Below, one piece after another: positions 37,332-49,367 of a DNA stretch of 64,000 nucleotides. The stretch covers positions 19,718 through 83,717 of the forward strand of contig JAOPXN010000026.1 in assembly GCA_025965155.1 (NCBI GenBank), written 5' to 3'. Below the pieces are notes generated by a model that searched no databases, had not been told where the DNA came from, and saw only the letters and a program-made list of their open reading frames with translations. Within the stretch, counting starts at the first letter, position 1. Every line of letters starts with the position of its first letter. Both the position numbers and the translations under genes were made by a program. This stretch comes from Propionibacteriaceae bacterium. GTDB taxonomy: Bacteria; Actinomycetota; Actinomycetes; Propionibacteriales; Propionibacteriaceae.

Positions 37332-38323
37332 GCAAAGTCGCAGTGATGGGTTCGGGATCATGGGGTACGGCTTTCGCGATGACCTTGTCCGACGCCGGCA
37401 ACGACGTCACCATGTGGGCCCGCCGGGCCGAGCTCGCAGACAAGATCAACTTCGAGCATCGCAACGTCGACTACTTCCCGACGATCGACCTGCCCCGTTC
37501 CCTGGTGGCGGTGACCGAGCCGAGTGAGGCGATGGACGGCGCGGAGTTCGTGGTGCTGGCGGTCCCATCGCAGTCGCTGCGCAGCAACCTCGGGGAATGG
37601 TCCATCCCCGACGGGGCCGCCGTCGTCAGCTTGGCGAAGGGGATCGAGCTGGGGACCGGGCTGCGGATGAGTCAGGTGATCGCGGAGACGGCCGGCATCT
37701 CCGACGACCGGATCGCCGTGGTCTCCGGTCCCAACCTGGCTCGTGAGATCGCCGAGCGCCAGCCGTCTGCCAGTGTGGTCGCCAGCGTCTCGGAGCGGAC
37801 CGCCGACGCGCTCCAGGCGATCAGCCACACCGCGACGTTTCGGCCGTACACCAACAACGACGTGATCGGCTGCGAGCTCGGTGGTGCCACCAAGAATGTA
37901 ATCGCCCTTGCGGTCGGGATGGCGGTCGGGATCGGGCTGGGGGACAACGCGACAGCGTCGGTGATCACCCGTGGCCTGGCCGAGACCACCCGGCTCGGTC
38001 TCGCGCTGGGCGCCGACCCGTACACCTTCTCTGGCCTGGCAGGTCTGGGCGACCTGGTCGCCACCTGCTCCTCCCCGCTGTCGCGGAACCGGACGTTCGG
38101 TGAGGAGCTCGGCAAGGGGCGTACCGTGGCCGAGATCACCGCCTCAACCCGGCAGGTCGCCGAAGGTGTGAAGTCCTGCGCCTCCATCCAGACACTCGCG
38201 AACAGCCACGGCGTCGAGATGCCCATCGTCGAGCACGTAGCCGCAGTCATCTCCGGTGACCTGTCGCCGAAACAGATGCTCACCGCCCTGATGTCCCGCT
38301 CCGCCAAACCCGAGCGCTACTAA
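37328..38323 (+). CDS. gpsA: NAD(P)H-dependent glycerol-3-phosphate dehydrogenase
   Basis: [123 protein letters not shown] start at 37328. Confidence 0.96.
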   Translation: MSKVAVMGSGSWGTAFAMTLSDAGNDVTMWARRAELADKINFEHRNVDYFPTIDLPRSLVAVTEPSEAMDGAEFVVLAVPSQSLRSNLGEWSIPDGAAVVSLAKGIELGTGLRMSQVIAETAGISDDRIAVVSGPNLAREIAERQPSASVVASVSERTADALQAISHTATFRPYTNNDVIGCELGGATKNVIALAVGMAVGIGLGDNATASVITRGLAETTRLGLALGADPYTFSGLAGLGDLVATCSSPLSRNRTFGEELGKGRTVAEITASTRQVAEGVKSCASIQTLANSHGVEMPIVEHVAAVISGDLSPKQMLTALMSRSAKPERY

Positions 38324-38373
38324 CGCCGAGTAGTCACCTCCTCCGCGCCCGGGCCGGCGTGTCGCAGCGCAGC

Positions 38374-38419
38374 TGACTACTCGGCAGAACTGACTACTCG
38401 GCAGAACTGACTACTCGGC
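38374..38419. repeat. Three tandem copies of a 17-bp unit TGACTACTCGGCAGAAC, with an inverted copy at 38324-38336
   Basis: TGACTACTCGGC at 38374, 38391 and 38408 (period 17); CGCCGAGTAGTCA at 38324-38336. Confidence 0.85.
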
Positions 38420-39610
38420 GGAGTAGGGGGGCAGGGTGTCTAGGGCCTGCTTGAGGTCGGCCCAGAGGTCCTCGACGTGCTCGATGCCTACGGACATCCG
38501 GATCAGGCCTTCGGGGACGGTCGGAAGCTCGCCGGCCCAGCGGCGGCGACGCTCCAACATCGACTCCACCCCGCCCAGACTGGTGGCGAAGACCCAGACC
38601 GAGACCGAGGAGATCAGCGCTTCGGCGGCGGGGGCGTTCGCCACCTCGATGGACAGCACCGAGCCGAACCCCGACATCACCTTGGCGGCCGTCTCGTGGC
38701 CAGGGTCGTGCGGCAGACCGGGATAGCGGACCCGGCCGATCGCCGGATGAGTAGCCAGCCGCTCCGCCAGCACCGCCGCGTTGGCCTGCGACTGGGCCAG
38801 CCGGACCGACAGGGTACGGATGCCGCGGAGCACCAGGTACGCCTCCATGGTTCCCGGGGTCGCACCGTGCAGCTTGCGAGTGGCCTCCAGCGCCCGGTAG
38901 CGAGCGGTGTCGTGCTTGGCCACCACCAGCGCCCCCATCAGCGCGTCGGAATGACCGGACATGAACTTGGTCGCCGCGTGCAGCACGATGTGCGCGCCGA
39001 TGCTCAGCGGCTGCTGCAGCAACGGGGTAGCGAACGTGTTGTCCACCACGAACAGCGTGTTTCCCCTCAGTCCAGCACCGATGGCCAGGAGGTCGGCCAC
39101 CTCGATGGTCGGGTTGGTCGGCGACTCGAGCCACAGCATGTCGGCTCCCTCCGCCGCGGTCAGGACCGCCGCCGTGTCTGCCACGTCGACAGTGAGCACC
39201 GTGAGCCCGTAGCGGGTCGCCCGTTCGGCCACGGCGGTGGCCACGCCGAGATAGCAGTTCGCCGGGATGACGATGGTCCCACCGCTTGGCAGCAGCTCCA
39301 GCACCGCGTGCGCAGCGGCCATCCCCGAGGCGTAGGTCAACGCGCGACCACCCTCCAGGGCACCGATCGCCTCCTCCAGCGCCGACCAGCTCGGGTTGCC
39401 GTAGCGGCCGTACCCGAGATCGCCGTGTCCCGGCTGATGAGTTCCGATGTAGGTAGCGGCGAACGTCGGCGGGGTGTTCAGCGGAGCGTCCACGACCCTC
39501 GGCGGCCGGCCGGCCGCGACGGCAAGCGTCTCGGCCCGTAAGGTCTCGAAGTCCGGCGGCGTCGACACCGGCGTGCCGATGGAGTCGGTGGGCTGAGGCG
39601 GTGAGGTCAT
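38411..39610 (-). CDS. Cystathionine gamma-synthase/lyase (Cys/Met metabolism PLP enzyme)
   Basis: GYGRYGNPSWSALEEAIGALEGGRALTYASGMAAAHAVLELL, FVVDNTFATPLLQQPLSIGAHIVLHAATKFMSGHSDALMGALV, TLSVRLAQSQANAAVLAERL. Confidence 0.92.
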   Translation of the reverse strand: MTSPPQPTDSIGTPVSTPPDFETLRAETLAVAAGRPPRVVDAPLNTPPTFAATYIGTHQPGHGDLGYGRYGNPSWSALEEAIGALEGGRALTYASGMAAAHAVLELLPSGGTIVIPANCYLGVATAVAERATRYGLTVLTVDVADTAAVLTAAEGADMLWLESPTNPTIEVADLLAIGAGLRGNTLFVVDNTFATPLLQQPLSIGAHIVLHAATKFMSGHSDALMGALVVAKHDTARYRALEATRKLHGATPGTMEAYLVLRGIRTLSVRLAQSQANAAVLAERLATHPAIGRVRYPGLPHDPGHETAAKVMSGFGSVLSIEVANAPAAEALISSVSVWVFATSLGGVESMLERRRRWAGELPTVPEGLIRMSVGIEHVEDLWADLKQALDTLPPYSAE

Positions 39611-39715
39611 GGTGCTAAGTCTCGCGCGTCGGCCCGGCTGACGACCGTCGGCCCAGGTAGGGTCGAGGATCGAACCAGTAAGGCAGGAGTATCAGGTGAA
39701 CCGGAGCGCACGGCG

Positions 39716-40852
<1,137 letters not shown>

Positions 40853-40873
40853 CCCCGGGTTCGCCCGCGACAC

Positions 40874-41284
40874 CTACAAGCAGGGTGTCCGGACCGGGAC
40901 GGAGGCCTTAATCGCATCAGCGAGGTCCACCAGCGCGTTGGCCTCCGGGCTGTACGCGTCTGGCACGCCCACCTCGACGTACGCGGCACGACCGATCGTG
41001 GTGAAGAGATACCCGCCCTTCGCCTGCTCGGCGAACCAGCCGACCGAGTTCACCTCGAAGCAGGGGCTGCCCGCATTCATGCTGGGAGGCTTCGGAGCGC
41101 CGCAGCGGAGCGTAATGGTGGGGTCACCCCAGGCGGCACTGAACACGCCGGGCGCGACGTGACGGCGATCCTCGTCCAGCACCTGTGCGGGCAGGGCCGC
41201 CATCAACGTGGTGCAGATGCCGGCTGCGGCGGCATCCGGGGTCGGGTCGCTCATCGCCACGGTGCGGCTGCACCCGGTCAGCAC
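40874..41284 (-). CDS. DUF3515 family protein (probable lipoprotein; true start likely upstream of 41284)
   Basis: Upstream in-frame translation gives ...RSAHPLISLVALGLVVLTGCSRT (lipobox LTGC); body ALPAQVLDEDRRHVAPG...CGAPKP...TTIGRAAYVEVGVPD. Confidence 0.8.
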   Translation of the reverse strand: MLTGCSRTVAMSDPTPDAAAAGICTTLMAALPAQVLDEDRRHVAPGVFSAAWGDPTITLRCGAPKPPSMNAGSPCFEVNSVGWFAEQAKGGYLFTTIGRAAYVEVGVPDAYSPEANALVDLADAIKASVPVRTPCL

Positions 41285-41370
41285 AACCAGTCCGAGCGCG
41301 ACAAGGCTGATCAGCGGATGTGCCGAGCGCTGACGCCTGGGTGCCGAGGCCTTGCTCAGGGGAAGCTTCC

Positions 41371-41607
41371 TCAGATGTGGACGACCGGGCAGGTCACGGT
41401 ACGGGTGATTCCGGGGACGGTCTGGACCCGGGCCACCACCAGCTGTCCCAGCTCGTCGACGCTGGAGGCCTCCGCGCGCACGATGACGTCGTACGGGCCG
41501 GTCACGTCCTCGGCCAGCGTCACACCTTGGATAGCGCTGATCGCGCTGGCGACCTCGGCAGCCTTGCCTACATTGGTCTGCACCAAGATGTATGCCTGTA
41601 CGACCAT
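41371..41607 (-). CDS. Lrp/AsnC ligand-binding (RAM) domain protein
   Basis: MVVQAYILVQTNVGKAAEVASAISAIQGVTLAEDVTGPYDVIVRAEASSVDELGQLVVARVQTVPGITRTVTCPVV. Confidence 0.92.
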   Translation of the reverse strand: MVVQAYILVQTNVGKAAEVASAISAIQGVTLAEDVTGPYDVIVRAEASSVDELGQLVVARVQTVPGITRTVTCPVVHI

Positions 41608-41718
41608 CAGGTCATTCCTCCAATTCGTGACGTGCGTCAGGCGACGCGTGCAGCGTACGGAAAGATCGTCGGCGGTGGCACCACCGCGTACGCTCGCGGA
41701 TGACCGTCACGCTACAGG

Positions 41719-42741
41719 GTGAAGCAAGCGATCCGCAGGCCGGGACTAGGGAAGGTGCTCGTGAAGGCAGTTTCGACCAATCAGACGCTCGCCGAGGTGG
41801 GTGAGTTCTCCTTGATCAGGGCCATTACCTCCGATCTGCCGGCTCATCCGTCGGTTCAGATCGGTCCCGGCGACGACGCCGCGGCGCTCAGCGTCGAAGG
41901 TCCGGTGATCACCTCGGTGGATGTTCTGGTCGAGGGAGTGCACTTCCGGAAGGACTGGTCCGAGGCTGCGGACGTCGGGCGTAAGGCCGTCGCGGTGAAT
42001 GTCGCCGACATCGAGGCGATGGGCGGCCGGGCTGTCGGGATCGTTGTGGGGTTCTCCGCACCGGCGGAGACGCCGCTGTCCTGGGCGCTCGACTTCGCGG
42101 CGGGACTCCGTGCCGAGTGCGCGAACGCCGGGGTCGCCCTGCTGGGCGGGGATGTGACCCGGGCCCGCGACATCACCGTCTCTGTCACCGCGATCGGCGT
42201 CACCGACGGGCTGCCGCTGGTCCGGCGCGACGGCGCCCGGCCGGGCGACGTAGTCGCGCTGGTCGGACGGACCGGCTGGGCCGCCGCCGGCCTTGCCGTG
42301 CTGGGCCGCGGCTTCCGTTCCCCCCGAGCGGCGGTGGAAGCTCAGCGCGTGCCCCAGGTGCCCTATGGCGAGGGGGCCGTGGCCGCTGCCGCCGGAGCCA
42401 CCTCCATGATCGACATCTCCGACGGACTACTGGCTGACCTGGGTCACGTGGCGACCTCGTCCGGCGTGACCATCCAGCTCAGAACTGCCGCCTTCGACAT
42501 CCCGGACCCGCTCCAGGCGGTCGCCGCAGCCACCGGCTCGGACCCGTACGCCCTGATCTTGACCGGCGGCGAGGACCATGCGCTGGCTGCAACGTTCGGC
42601 TCGGCCGAACATGTGCCGCACGGTTGGCGAGTGATCGGCTCGGTCACCGAGCGAGGTCAGGACGAGCCGCCGGTCCTGGTGGATGGTGCGGCCTGGGAAG
42701 GGACGCCCGGCTTCGACCACTTCCGCGGCGGGCGCCGGTGA
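41719..42741 (+). CDS. thiL: Thiamine-phosphate kinase
   Basis: [83 protein letters not shown]. Start may be GTG 41761. Confidence 0.95.
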   Translation: MKQAIRRPGLGKVLVKAVSTNQTLAEVGEFSLIRAITSDLPAHPSVQIGPGDDAAALSVEGPVITSVDVLVEGVHFRKDWSEAADVGRKAVAVNVADIEAMGGRAVGIVVGFSAPAETPLSWALDFAAGLRAECANAGVALLGGDVTRARDITVSVTAIGVTDGLPLVRRDGARPGDVVALVGRTGWAAAGLAVLGRGFRSPRAAVEAQRVPQVPYGEGAVAAAAGATSMIDISDGLLADLGHVATSSGVTIQLRTAAFDIPDPLQAVAAATGSDPYALILTGGEDHALAATFGSAEHVPHGWRVIGSVTERGQDEPPVLVDGAAWEGTPGFDHFRGGRR

Positions 42742-43586
42742 CTCCCGCTGCGCCCGCTGGTACGCGCCTCCCGACAGCCCGGGTGCTGACCATTGCGGGC
42801 TCCGACTCCGGTGGGGGAGCGGGGATCCAGGCCGATCTCAAGACCATGCTGGCGCACGGCGTGCACGGGATGACGGTGATTACCGGCGTCACGGCGCAGA
42901 ACTCGCTGGGGGTGCAGGGCATCTGGCCGCTACCGGTGGAGGCGATCCGGTCTCAGTTCGCCAGTGTGGTGGACGACATCGGGGTCGATGCGGTGAAGAC
43001 GGGGATGCTGGGCACCAGCGAGGCAGTCGAGGCCGTGGCCGACCTCCTGGCCACCCTGGACCCCAGTGTGCCGGTCGTCGTCGATCCGGTCTGTGCCAGC
43101 AAGCACGGCGATCCGTTGATCGATGACGACGCCATTGAGGCTCTTCGGCGCCGGCTGCTGCCGAGGGCAACGGTCGTCACCCCGAACCTGGGCGAAGCCG
43201 CTCTGCTGACCGGACTGAGCGCCAGCGCCACCTCGGCGGACCTCGCCGCGGCGGTCCTCGCGTTCGGAGGCCGCTGGGCCCTGATCAAGGGTGGACACGC
43301 CGACGGCGACCCGGTCGACCATCTCAGCAACGGAACCCAGGCGTACGAGTATCGGGCCGATCGGGCGCCCAACGTTCACACCCACGGCACCGGCTGCACG
43401 CTGGCGTCCGCGCTCGCCTGCCGGCTGGCCTTGGGACTGGCGGTACCGGAGGCCATGGCGCGCGCCAAGGAATACATCACCGGCGCGATCGGCGGCGGGT
43501 TCGCTCTCGGTGGCGGCATCGGTCCAACCGACCACCTCTGGCGGCTGAGGCGCGCCTTGAACGACGTCGAGGGCGACGCCCGGTAG
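42738..43586 (+). CDS. thiD: Hydroxymethylpyrimidine/phosphomethylpyrimidine kinase
   Basis: [91 protein letters not shown] 42738 overlaps the thiL stop. Confidence 0.95.
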   Translation: MTPAAPAGTRLPTARVLTIAGSDSGGGAGIQADLKTMLAHGVHGMTVITGVTAQNSLGVQGIWPLPVEAIRSQFASVVDDIGVDAVKTGMLGTSEAVEAVADLLATLDPSVPVVVDPVCASKHGDPLIDDDAIEALRRRLLPRATVVTPNLGEAALLTGLSASATSADLAAAVLAFGGRWALIKGGHADGDPVDHLSNGTQAYEYRADRAPNVHTHGTGCTLASALACRLALGLAVPEAMARAKEYITGAIGGGFALGGGIGPTDHLWRLRRALNDVEGDAR

Positions 43587-43650
43587 AAGCTCTGGCGACG
43601 TTCGGCGTGTGCCGGCCGTCGCCGCCGGGTTATTCGCGTAGCCTCGCAGC

Positions 43651-46266
43651 ATGGCGACCCGCGCGTCTTCCCCACCGCGGACCCGAAGCACCAACGGCTC
43701 ATCTCGAGCCGGCTCCAATCCGCGGTCGACCGGAAGCAAGAAGACTTCTGCCCAGCCTCGTGCTGCGCAGTCCCGAACCGGCCAGAGCAGATCTGGCCAG
43801 TCCAAGCCGTCGTCGCGGACGGTGGCTGCGTCGCGCTCCCGCGCCAAGGCGCCGCAGCGGCGCACCCGTCCCTCGTTGCTGAGCTTGATCGGCCGCGGGA
43901 TCGGGGCGGTCTGGCTCGGTCTGGCGCACGCGGTCGGCGGTGGTGCACGGCGGATCGGCGGGACAGCCTCCGAGCTCGACCCGGCCCTCCGCAGGGATGG
44001 TGCCGGTCTGTTCCTGGTCGGTGCCGCGATCGTGCTGGCTGCCGAGTTCTGGTGGGGGCTGCCGGACCCGGTCGGCCACATCATCGCCGTGGGCGTGACC
44101 AGTGTGATCGGCACCATGGCGTACGCCGCCCCGTTGTTCCTTGCTCTGATGGCCTGGCGGACCCTGCGCCATCCAGACCACAACGGTCCGGGCGGGCGAC
44201 AGGCGATCGGCTGGGCCGCAATCGCCCTGGGCCTGCTGGGTCTCATCAACATCGCGCACGGCCTGCCCCGCACCGACCACCAGGAACTGCTCCGCCAGGC
44301 GGGTGGCGTGCTTGGCTACATCTCCTCCAGCCTGCTGGCCGATCTGCTGTCGGTCTATGTCGCGGTGCCGCTGTTGATCCTGCTGCTCGCTTTCGGTGTG
44401 CTGGTCGTGGTCGGTATCCCGATCCACCAGATTCCGGAGCGGGTGCACGAGATCACGGCACGGTTCGAACGGCGGCCTCTGGTCATCCACGGCGAGGTCG
44501 TCGACGATCTGACCTTCGGCGTTGACGAGGCGTACGACACGCCCCTGATTGAGGAGAAGCCGAAGAAGGGTCGGCGGAAGCTGACCCGCGGCGACGACCC
44601 GGTGACTGAGCTTTCCGACGAGCCGGTCCAGCCGGACAGCGAGCCCGTCGTGGACTCCGGCGAGGATGCTGAGCAGGCGCGTCGTCGGGTGACGGCCGGC
44701 CTGCCGCCCGGGGTCACCGTGCACGGCGAGAGCGAGCCGTTGGAGCCGCCGCCGCACACACCGATCCCGCAGCGCAGCGAGCAGCTCCAGCTGTCCGGTG
44801 ACGTGCAGTACCTGTTGCCGGACGCGCAGACCCTCAAGCAGGGAAGCGTGCACAGAGCCCGCACCGAGGCGTCCGACGCCGTGGTGCTCCGGCTGACGGA
44901 GGTGTTGCGCCAGTTCGAGATCGACGCGCACGTGGTCGGCTACACCCGCGGCCCTACCGTTACCCGGTACGAGGTGGAGCTCGGTCCCGCGGTGAAGGTG
45001 GAGAAGGTCACAGCGCTGAGCAAGAACATCTCCTACGCGGTGGCCAGCAACGAGGTCCGGATCCTGTCACCCATCCCGGGCAAGTCGGCCATCGGGATCG
45101 AGATCCCGAACCTGGACAAGGAGGTCGTCTCGCTCGGTGACGTCATCCGCTCCAGCAAGGCCCGAAACGACCACCATCCGATGACAGTGGGCCTGGGCAA
45201 GGACGTCGAGGGCGGTTTCGTGGTGGCCAACCTGGCCAAGATGCCGCACCTACTGGTGGCCGGGGCGACCGGTTCGGGTAAGTCCAGCTTCGTCAACTCG
45301 ATGATTACCTCGATCATGATGCGAGCCACCCCGGACGAGGTACGGATGCTGCTGGTCGACCCGAAGCGGGTTGAGCTCACCGCGTACGAGGGGATCCCGC
45401 ACCTGGTCACGCCCATCATCACGGCCCCGAAGAAGGCGGCCGAGGCGCTTGCGTGGGTGGTACGCGAGATGGATATGCGCTACGACGACCTGGCAGCCTT
45501 CGGCTTCCGGCACGTCGACGACTTCAACAAGGCGGTACGGGCCGGCTCGGTCAAGCCGCTGGAGGGGTCGGAGAGGGTACTGGCCCCGTACCCGTACCTG
45601 CTGGTCATCGTGGACGAGCTGGCCGACCTGATGATGGTCGCCCCCCGCGATGTGGAGGACTCGATCGTCCGGATCACCCAGCTGGCCCGCGCGGCCGGTA
45701 TCCACCTGGTGCTGGCAACCCAGCGACCGAGCACCGATGTGGTCACCGGCCTGATCAAGGCGAACGTGCCCAGCCGGCTCGCCTTCGCCACGTCCTCGAT
45801 GACGGACTCCCGAGTCATCTTGGACCAGCCGGGTGCGGAGAAGCTGGTCGGCCAAGGCGACGGCCTGTTCTTACCGATGGGTGCCAGCAAGCCGGTCCGC
45901 ATCCAAGGTGCCTGGGTCACCGAGGCGGAGGTGCGCGACATCGTCGCCCACGTCACCGCACAGCTCAAGCCGGTCTACCGGGAGGACCTGACGGCACCGC
46001 CGGAGGCCTCTGGCAAGGTGGCCGAGGATATCGGCGACGACCTGGAACTGGTGCTGCAGGCCGTCGAGCTGGTCGTCACCCTGCAGCTCGGCTCCACCTC
46101 GATGCTGCAGCGCAAGCTTCGGGTCGGTTTCGCGAAGGCGGGACGGTTGATGGACATCCTTGAGACGCGGGGGATCGTGGGTCCGTCCGAGGGCTCGAAG
46201 CCACGTGAGGTGCTGGTCAAGGGCGACGAGCTCGAGGACGTGCTGAGCAACCTCCGCGCTGGCTGA
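43651..46266 (+). CDS. ftsK: DNA translocase FtsK/SpoIIIE
   Basis: Four TM N-terminus, PHLLVAGATGSGKSSFVNSMI, LLVDPKRVELTAYEGIPHLVTPIITAPKKA, IVDELADLMMVAPRDVED, C-terminal gamma wHTH-like region. Confidence 0.96.
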   Translation: MATRASSPPRTRSTNGSSRAGSNPRSTGSKKTSAQPRAAQSRTGQSRSGQSKPSSRTVAASRSRAKAPQRRTRPSLLSLIGRGIGAVWLGLAHAVGGGARRIGGTASELDPALRRDGAGLFLVGAAIVLAAEFWWGLPDPVGHIIAVGVTSVIGTMAYAAPLFLALMAWRTLRHPDHNGPGGRQAIGWAAIALGLLGLINIAHGLPRTDHQELLRQAGGVLGYISSSLLADLLSVYVAVPLLILLLAFGVLVVVGIPIHQIPERVHEITARFERRPLVIHGEVVDDLTFGVDEAYDTPLIEEKPKKGRRKLTRGDDPVTELSDEPVQPDSEPVVDSGEDAEQARRRVTAGLPPGVTVHGESEPLEPPPHTPIPQRSEQLQLSGDVQYLLPDAQTLKQGSVHRARTEASDAVVLRLTEVLRQFEIDAHVVGYTRGPTVTRYEVELGPAVKVEKVTALSKNISYAVASNEVRILSPIPGKSAIGIEIPNLDKEVVSLGDVIRSSKARNDHHPMTVGLGKDVEGGFVVANLAKMPHLLVAGATGSGKSSFVNSMITSIMMRATPDEVRMLLVDPKRVELTAYEGIPHLVTPIITAPKKAAEALAWVVREMDMRYDDLAAFGFRHVDDFNKAVRAGSVKPLEGSERVLAPYPYLLVIVDELADLMMVAPRDVEDSIVRITQLARAAGIHLVLATQRPSTDVVTGLIKANVPSRLAFATSSMTDSRVILDQPGAEKLVGQGDGLFLPMGASKPVRIQGAWVTEAEVRDIVAHVTAQLKPVYREDLTAPPEASGKVAEDIGDDLELVLQAVELVVTLQLGSTSMLQRKLRVGFAKAGRLMDILETRGIVGPSEGSKPREVLVKGDELEDVLSNLRAG

Positions 46267-46338
46267 GCCCGGCCTGATGCTAGGCGGCAGCAGCCGAGGG
46301 GCAGGTTGGCGGCAGATCTCGGTCATACTGGGGAGGCT

Positions 46339-47877
46339 ATGACTGCTGTGACCGATCTGATGTCCGTTCATCTGGTGACCCTGGGCTGCGCCCGCAACGA
46401 GGTTGACTCCGAGGAGCTCGCCGCCCGGCTGGAGAACGGGGGCTTCCGGCTGGTCGACGACCCGGAGAACGCTGACGCGGTCATGGTGAACACCTGTGGT
46501 TTCGTCGAGGCAGCCAAGAAGGACTCCGTGGACACGCTGCTGGCGGCAGCGGACCTGAAGGGCGACGGCCGCACCCGGGCCGTTGTGGCCGTCGGCTGTC
46601 TCGCCGAGCGGTACGGCAACGAGCTCGCCGAGTCGCTGCCGGAGGCCGATGCGGTGCTCAGCTTCGACGACTACGCAGGTGTGGCGGAGCGGCTGCAGAG
46701 CATTCTGGCCGGTGAGCGGCATACCGCTCACGTCCCGCGGGACCGGCGAAAGCTGCTTCCGCTGTCCCCGATCGCCCGGTCAGCCGCAGTCGGAGCGACA
46801 GCGGTGCCGGGTCACGCCACCACCCCTGATCTGCCGGCCGGGCTGGCACCGGCCAGCGGTCCGCGCAGCTTCCGGCGCCGGCTTGACGGCGGCCCGACGG
46901 CACCGTTGAAGCTCGCCTCCGGCTGTGACCGACGCTGTTCCTTCTGTGCCATCCCGTCGTTCCGCGGCGCGTACGTCTCCCGACCCCCGGCTGACGTGGT
47001 CGCCGAGGCGGCCTGGCTGGCTGGGCAGGGGGTCCGGGAAGCCTTCCTTGTCAGCGAGAACTCCTCGTCGTACGGCAAGGACCTGGGTGACATCCGGCTG
47101 CTGGAGAAGACGTTGGGCCAGCTGTCGGCGGTGGACGGGCTGGACTGGATCCGGGTCTCGTACCTGCAGCCGGCTGAGATGCGGCCCGGCCTGGTCGAGG
47201 TCATGGCGACCACGCCCAAGGTGCTGCCGTACTTCGACCTGAGCTTCCAGCACGCCTCCGGCCCGCTGCTACGGCGGATGCGACGCTTCGGTGACGCCGA
47301 CTCGTTCCTGCAGCTGATTGCCTCCATCCGCGCGCTGGCGCCGAACGCCGGCATCCGCAGCAACGTGATCTGCGGCTTTCCGGGGGAGACCGAGGCTGAC
47401 CTCGAGGTGCTGTGCGATTTCTTGACCGAGGCCGGTCTGGACGCCATCGGCGTCTTCGGGTACTCCGACGAGGACGGCACCGAAGCAGCGACGCTGCCCG
47501 GCCAGTTGCCCGCCGACGAGATCGAGGTCCGGCGGGCCCGCGTCGCCGACCTGACCGACGAGCTCGTCAGCCAGCGCGCGGAGGAACGCCTGGGGGAGCG
47601 GGTCGTGATCTTGGTGGAGGAGTCCGACGAAGGTCTGGTCGGCCGTGCCGAGCACCAGGGGCCGGAGGTGGATGGCAGCACCCGACTGGTCGGCGATGCG
47701 CTTGACGGCATCGCCGTCGGCTCCTTTGTTGAAGCCGTCGTCGTTGGCAGTGAGGGCGTGGACCTGATCGCGGAGCCGATCAGCCCGGTTCACGCGATCG
47801 CGGAGCCGATCAGCCCTGTTCGCCTGGTCGCGGAGCCGGCGCCGACGGTCGGCGCTCGGTCTGGAGCATCCTCTTGA
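46339..47877 (+). CDS. rimO: Ribosomal protein S12 methylthiotransferase
   Basis: [91 protein letters not shown] (CxxxCxxC), C-terminal TRAM-like region and repeat tail. Confidence 0.95.
   Translation: MTAVTDLMSVHLVTLGCARNEVDSEELAARLENGGFRLVDDPENADAVMVNTCGFVEAAKKDSVDTLLAAADLKGDGRTRAVVAVGCLAERYGNELAESLPEADAVLSFDDYAGVAERLQSILAGERHTAHVPRDRRKLLPLSPIARSAAVGATAVPGHATTPDLPAGLAPASGPRSFRRRLDGGPTAPLKLASGCDRRCSFCAIPSFRGAYVSRPPADVVAEAAWLAGQGVREAFLVSENSSSYGKDLGDIRLLEKTLGQLSAVDGLDWIRVSYLQPAEMRPGLVEVMATTPKVLPYFDLSFQHASGPLLRRMRRFGDADSFLQLIASIRALAPNAGIRSNVICGFPGETEADLEVLCDFLTEAGLDAIGVFGYSDEDGTEAATLPGQLPADEIEVRRARVADLTDELVSQRAEERLGERVVILVEESDEGLVGRAEHQGPEVDGSTRLVGDALDGIAVGSFVEAVVVGSEGVDLIAEPISPVHAIAEPISPVRLVAEPAPTVGARSGASS
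47766..47850 (+). repeat. 30-bp tandem repeat (about 2.5 copies) inside the rimO 3' end
   Basis: GATCGCGGAGCCGATCAGCCCGGTTCACGC / GATCGCGGAGCCGATCAGCCCTGTTCGCCT / GGTCGCGGAGCCG..., coding (I/V)AEPISPVxx. Confidence 0.85.
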
Positions 47878-48479
47878 GTGGCGATGTGAAGGCTTCGCAG
47901 AATCCCCAGCCTGCCCCGGAGACCACCCCGTGGAACGTGCCCAATGCGCTGACCGCGTTTCGGATCGTCCTGGTACCGGTGTTCGCCTGGATGTTGCTGG
48001 CTCATCCTGACGAGGCCGGGTGGCGGGTGATGACGGCTGTGGTGTTCACGGTGGCCATCCTGACCGACACCCTCGACGGTTATCTGGCCCGCAAGCACAA
48101 CATCATCACCAAGTTCGGCAAGCTGGCGGATCCGATCGCCGACAAGGCTCTCACCGGGATGGCGTTCATCGGGTTGTCCATCATCGGCGAGCTCTGGTGG
48201 TGGGTGACCATCGCGATCCTGGTCCGCGAGTGGGGCATCACCGTGATGCGGTTCGTCATCCTCCGCTACGGCGTGATGGCTGCCGGCCGGGGTGGAAAGC
48301 TGAAAACCGTGCTGCAGTCGGTGGCGGTCATCCTTTACCTGCTGCCGCTGCCGGACTGGGCGCAGCCGGTGGCCTGGAGCGTGATGGCGCTGGCCTTCGT
48401 CGTCACCATCCTGACCGGCCTGGACTACATAAGGGAAGCGGTGCAGCTGCGCCGCGCCGCGACCACGGACCACCGGTGA
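47874..48479 (+). CDS. pgsA: CDP-diacylglycerol--glycerol-3-phosphate 3-phosphatidyltransferase
   Basis: [51 protein letters not shown] (CDP-alcohol phosphotransferase motif). Confidence 0.95.
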   Translation: MSGDVKASQNPQPAPETTPWNVPNALTAFRIVLVPVFAWMLLAHPDEAGWRVMTAVVFTVAILTDTLDGYLARKHNIITKFGKLADPIADKALTGMAFIGLSIIGELWWWVTIAILVREWGITVMRFVILRYGVMAAGRGGKLKTVLQSVAVILYLLPLPDWAQPVAWSVMALAFVVTILTGLDYIREAVQLRRAATTDHR

Positions 48480-49033
48480 CCGACCAGGCTGCTGCGTCGG
48501 TGCTGTCCGCTCTGCGTGCCCGTGGGCAGACGCTGGCCACCGCGGAATCGCTGACCGGGGGACTGATCGGGAAGCTGATCACCGACGTGCCTGGTGCCTC
48601 CCAGAGCTATCTCGGCGGCGTGATCAGCTATGCGACCCGGCTGAAGGCGGAACTGGCGGGGGTGGACCCCTCGACGCTGGACCGTTACGGGCCGGTCGCG
48701 GCTGTGACGGCCGAGCAGATGGCCGCCGGGGTGGCGCGGCGGTGCGGGGCCGACTGGGGCCTGGCTGTGACGGGTGTGGCGGGCCCAGAAGCGCAGGACG
48801 GTCACCCGGTCGGGCAGGCGTTCGTCGCCGTTGCTCAGCGTGGCGCCGCTGCCGTGCGGGTGCACGAGCTGGCGCTGGCCGGGGAGCGCGACGAGATTCG
48901 TCGGCAGACAGCGCAGCAGGCGCTTTGGCTGCTAGCCGCCGAGATGGGAATGCAGGCTGCAGGGACCGATGTTGTAATAGGGAATGAGTACGTTGAGCCG
49001 GTCCGCAGTCAGGCTGTCGGCGAGGGTGGGTAG
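48476..49033 (+). CDS. cinA: CinA family protein (nicotinamide-nucleotide amidohydrolase)
   Basis: GQTLATAESLTGGLIGKLITDVPGASQSYLGGVISYATRLKAELAGV, WGLAVTGVAGPEAQDGHPVGQAFVA. GTG start 48476. Confidence 0.92.
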   Translation: MTDQAAASVLSALRARGQTLATAESLTGGLIGKLITDVPGASQSYLGGVISYATRLKAELAGVDPSTLDRYGPVAAVTAEQMAAGVARRCGADWGLAVTGVAGPEAQDGHPVGQAFVAVAQRGAAAVRVHELALAGERDEIRRQTAQQALWLLAAEMGMQAAGTDVVIGNEYVEPVRSQAVGEGG

Positions 49034-49042
49034 AGTTTTGGC

Positions 49043-49348
49043 ATGCGACAGGAGGATGCGTTGAAGCCGGTGCTGGTCCGCGAGCTGATCGGCGAGTCCT
49101 TGCGCGAGGAGCGGGTGACGCAGGGCAAGACTCTCCGGGAGATCTCGAAGTCGGCCCGGGTGAGCCTGGGATACCTCTCCGAGGTCGAACGTGGCCAGAA
49201 GGAGGCCTCCAGCGAGTTGTTGGCAGCGATCTGCGGCGCCCTGGACCTGCCGCTGTCGGTCGTGCTGAATGTGGTCAGTGAGAAGATGGCTGCCTACGAG
49301 ACCGTTACTCCGCTGCCGATCCGCCCGGTCGCCCAGGCCGCCGCCTGA
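49043..49348 (+). CDS. clgR: Helix-turn-helix regulator, ClgR-like
   Basis: [60 protein letters not shown]; adjacent to cinA as in other actinobacteria. Confidence 0.88.
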   Translation: MRQEDALKPVLVRELIGESLREERVTQGKTLREISKSARVSLGYLSEVERGQKEASSELLAAICGALDLPLSVVLNVVSEKMAAYETVTPLPIRPVAQAAA

Positions 49349-49367
49349 CGGGCGTCTCGCCGAGGTC

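Noticed and set aside
38374-38419. 17-bp direct repeats considered as a CRISPR remnant
   Set aside because: Too short, no spacers, no cas genes in the window.
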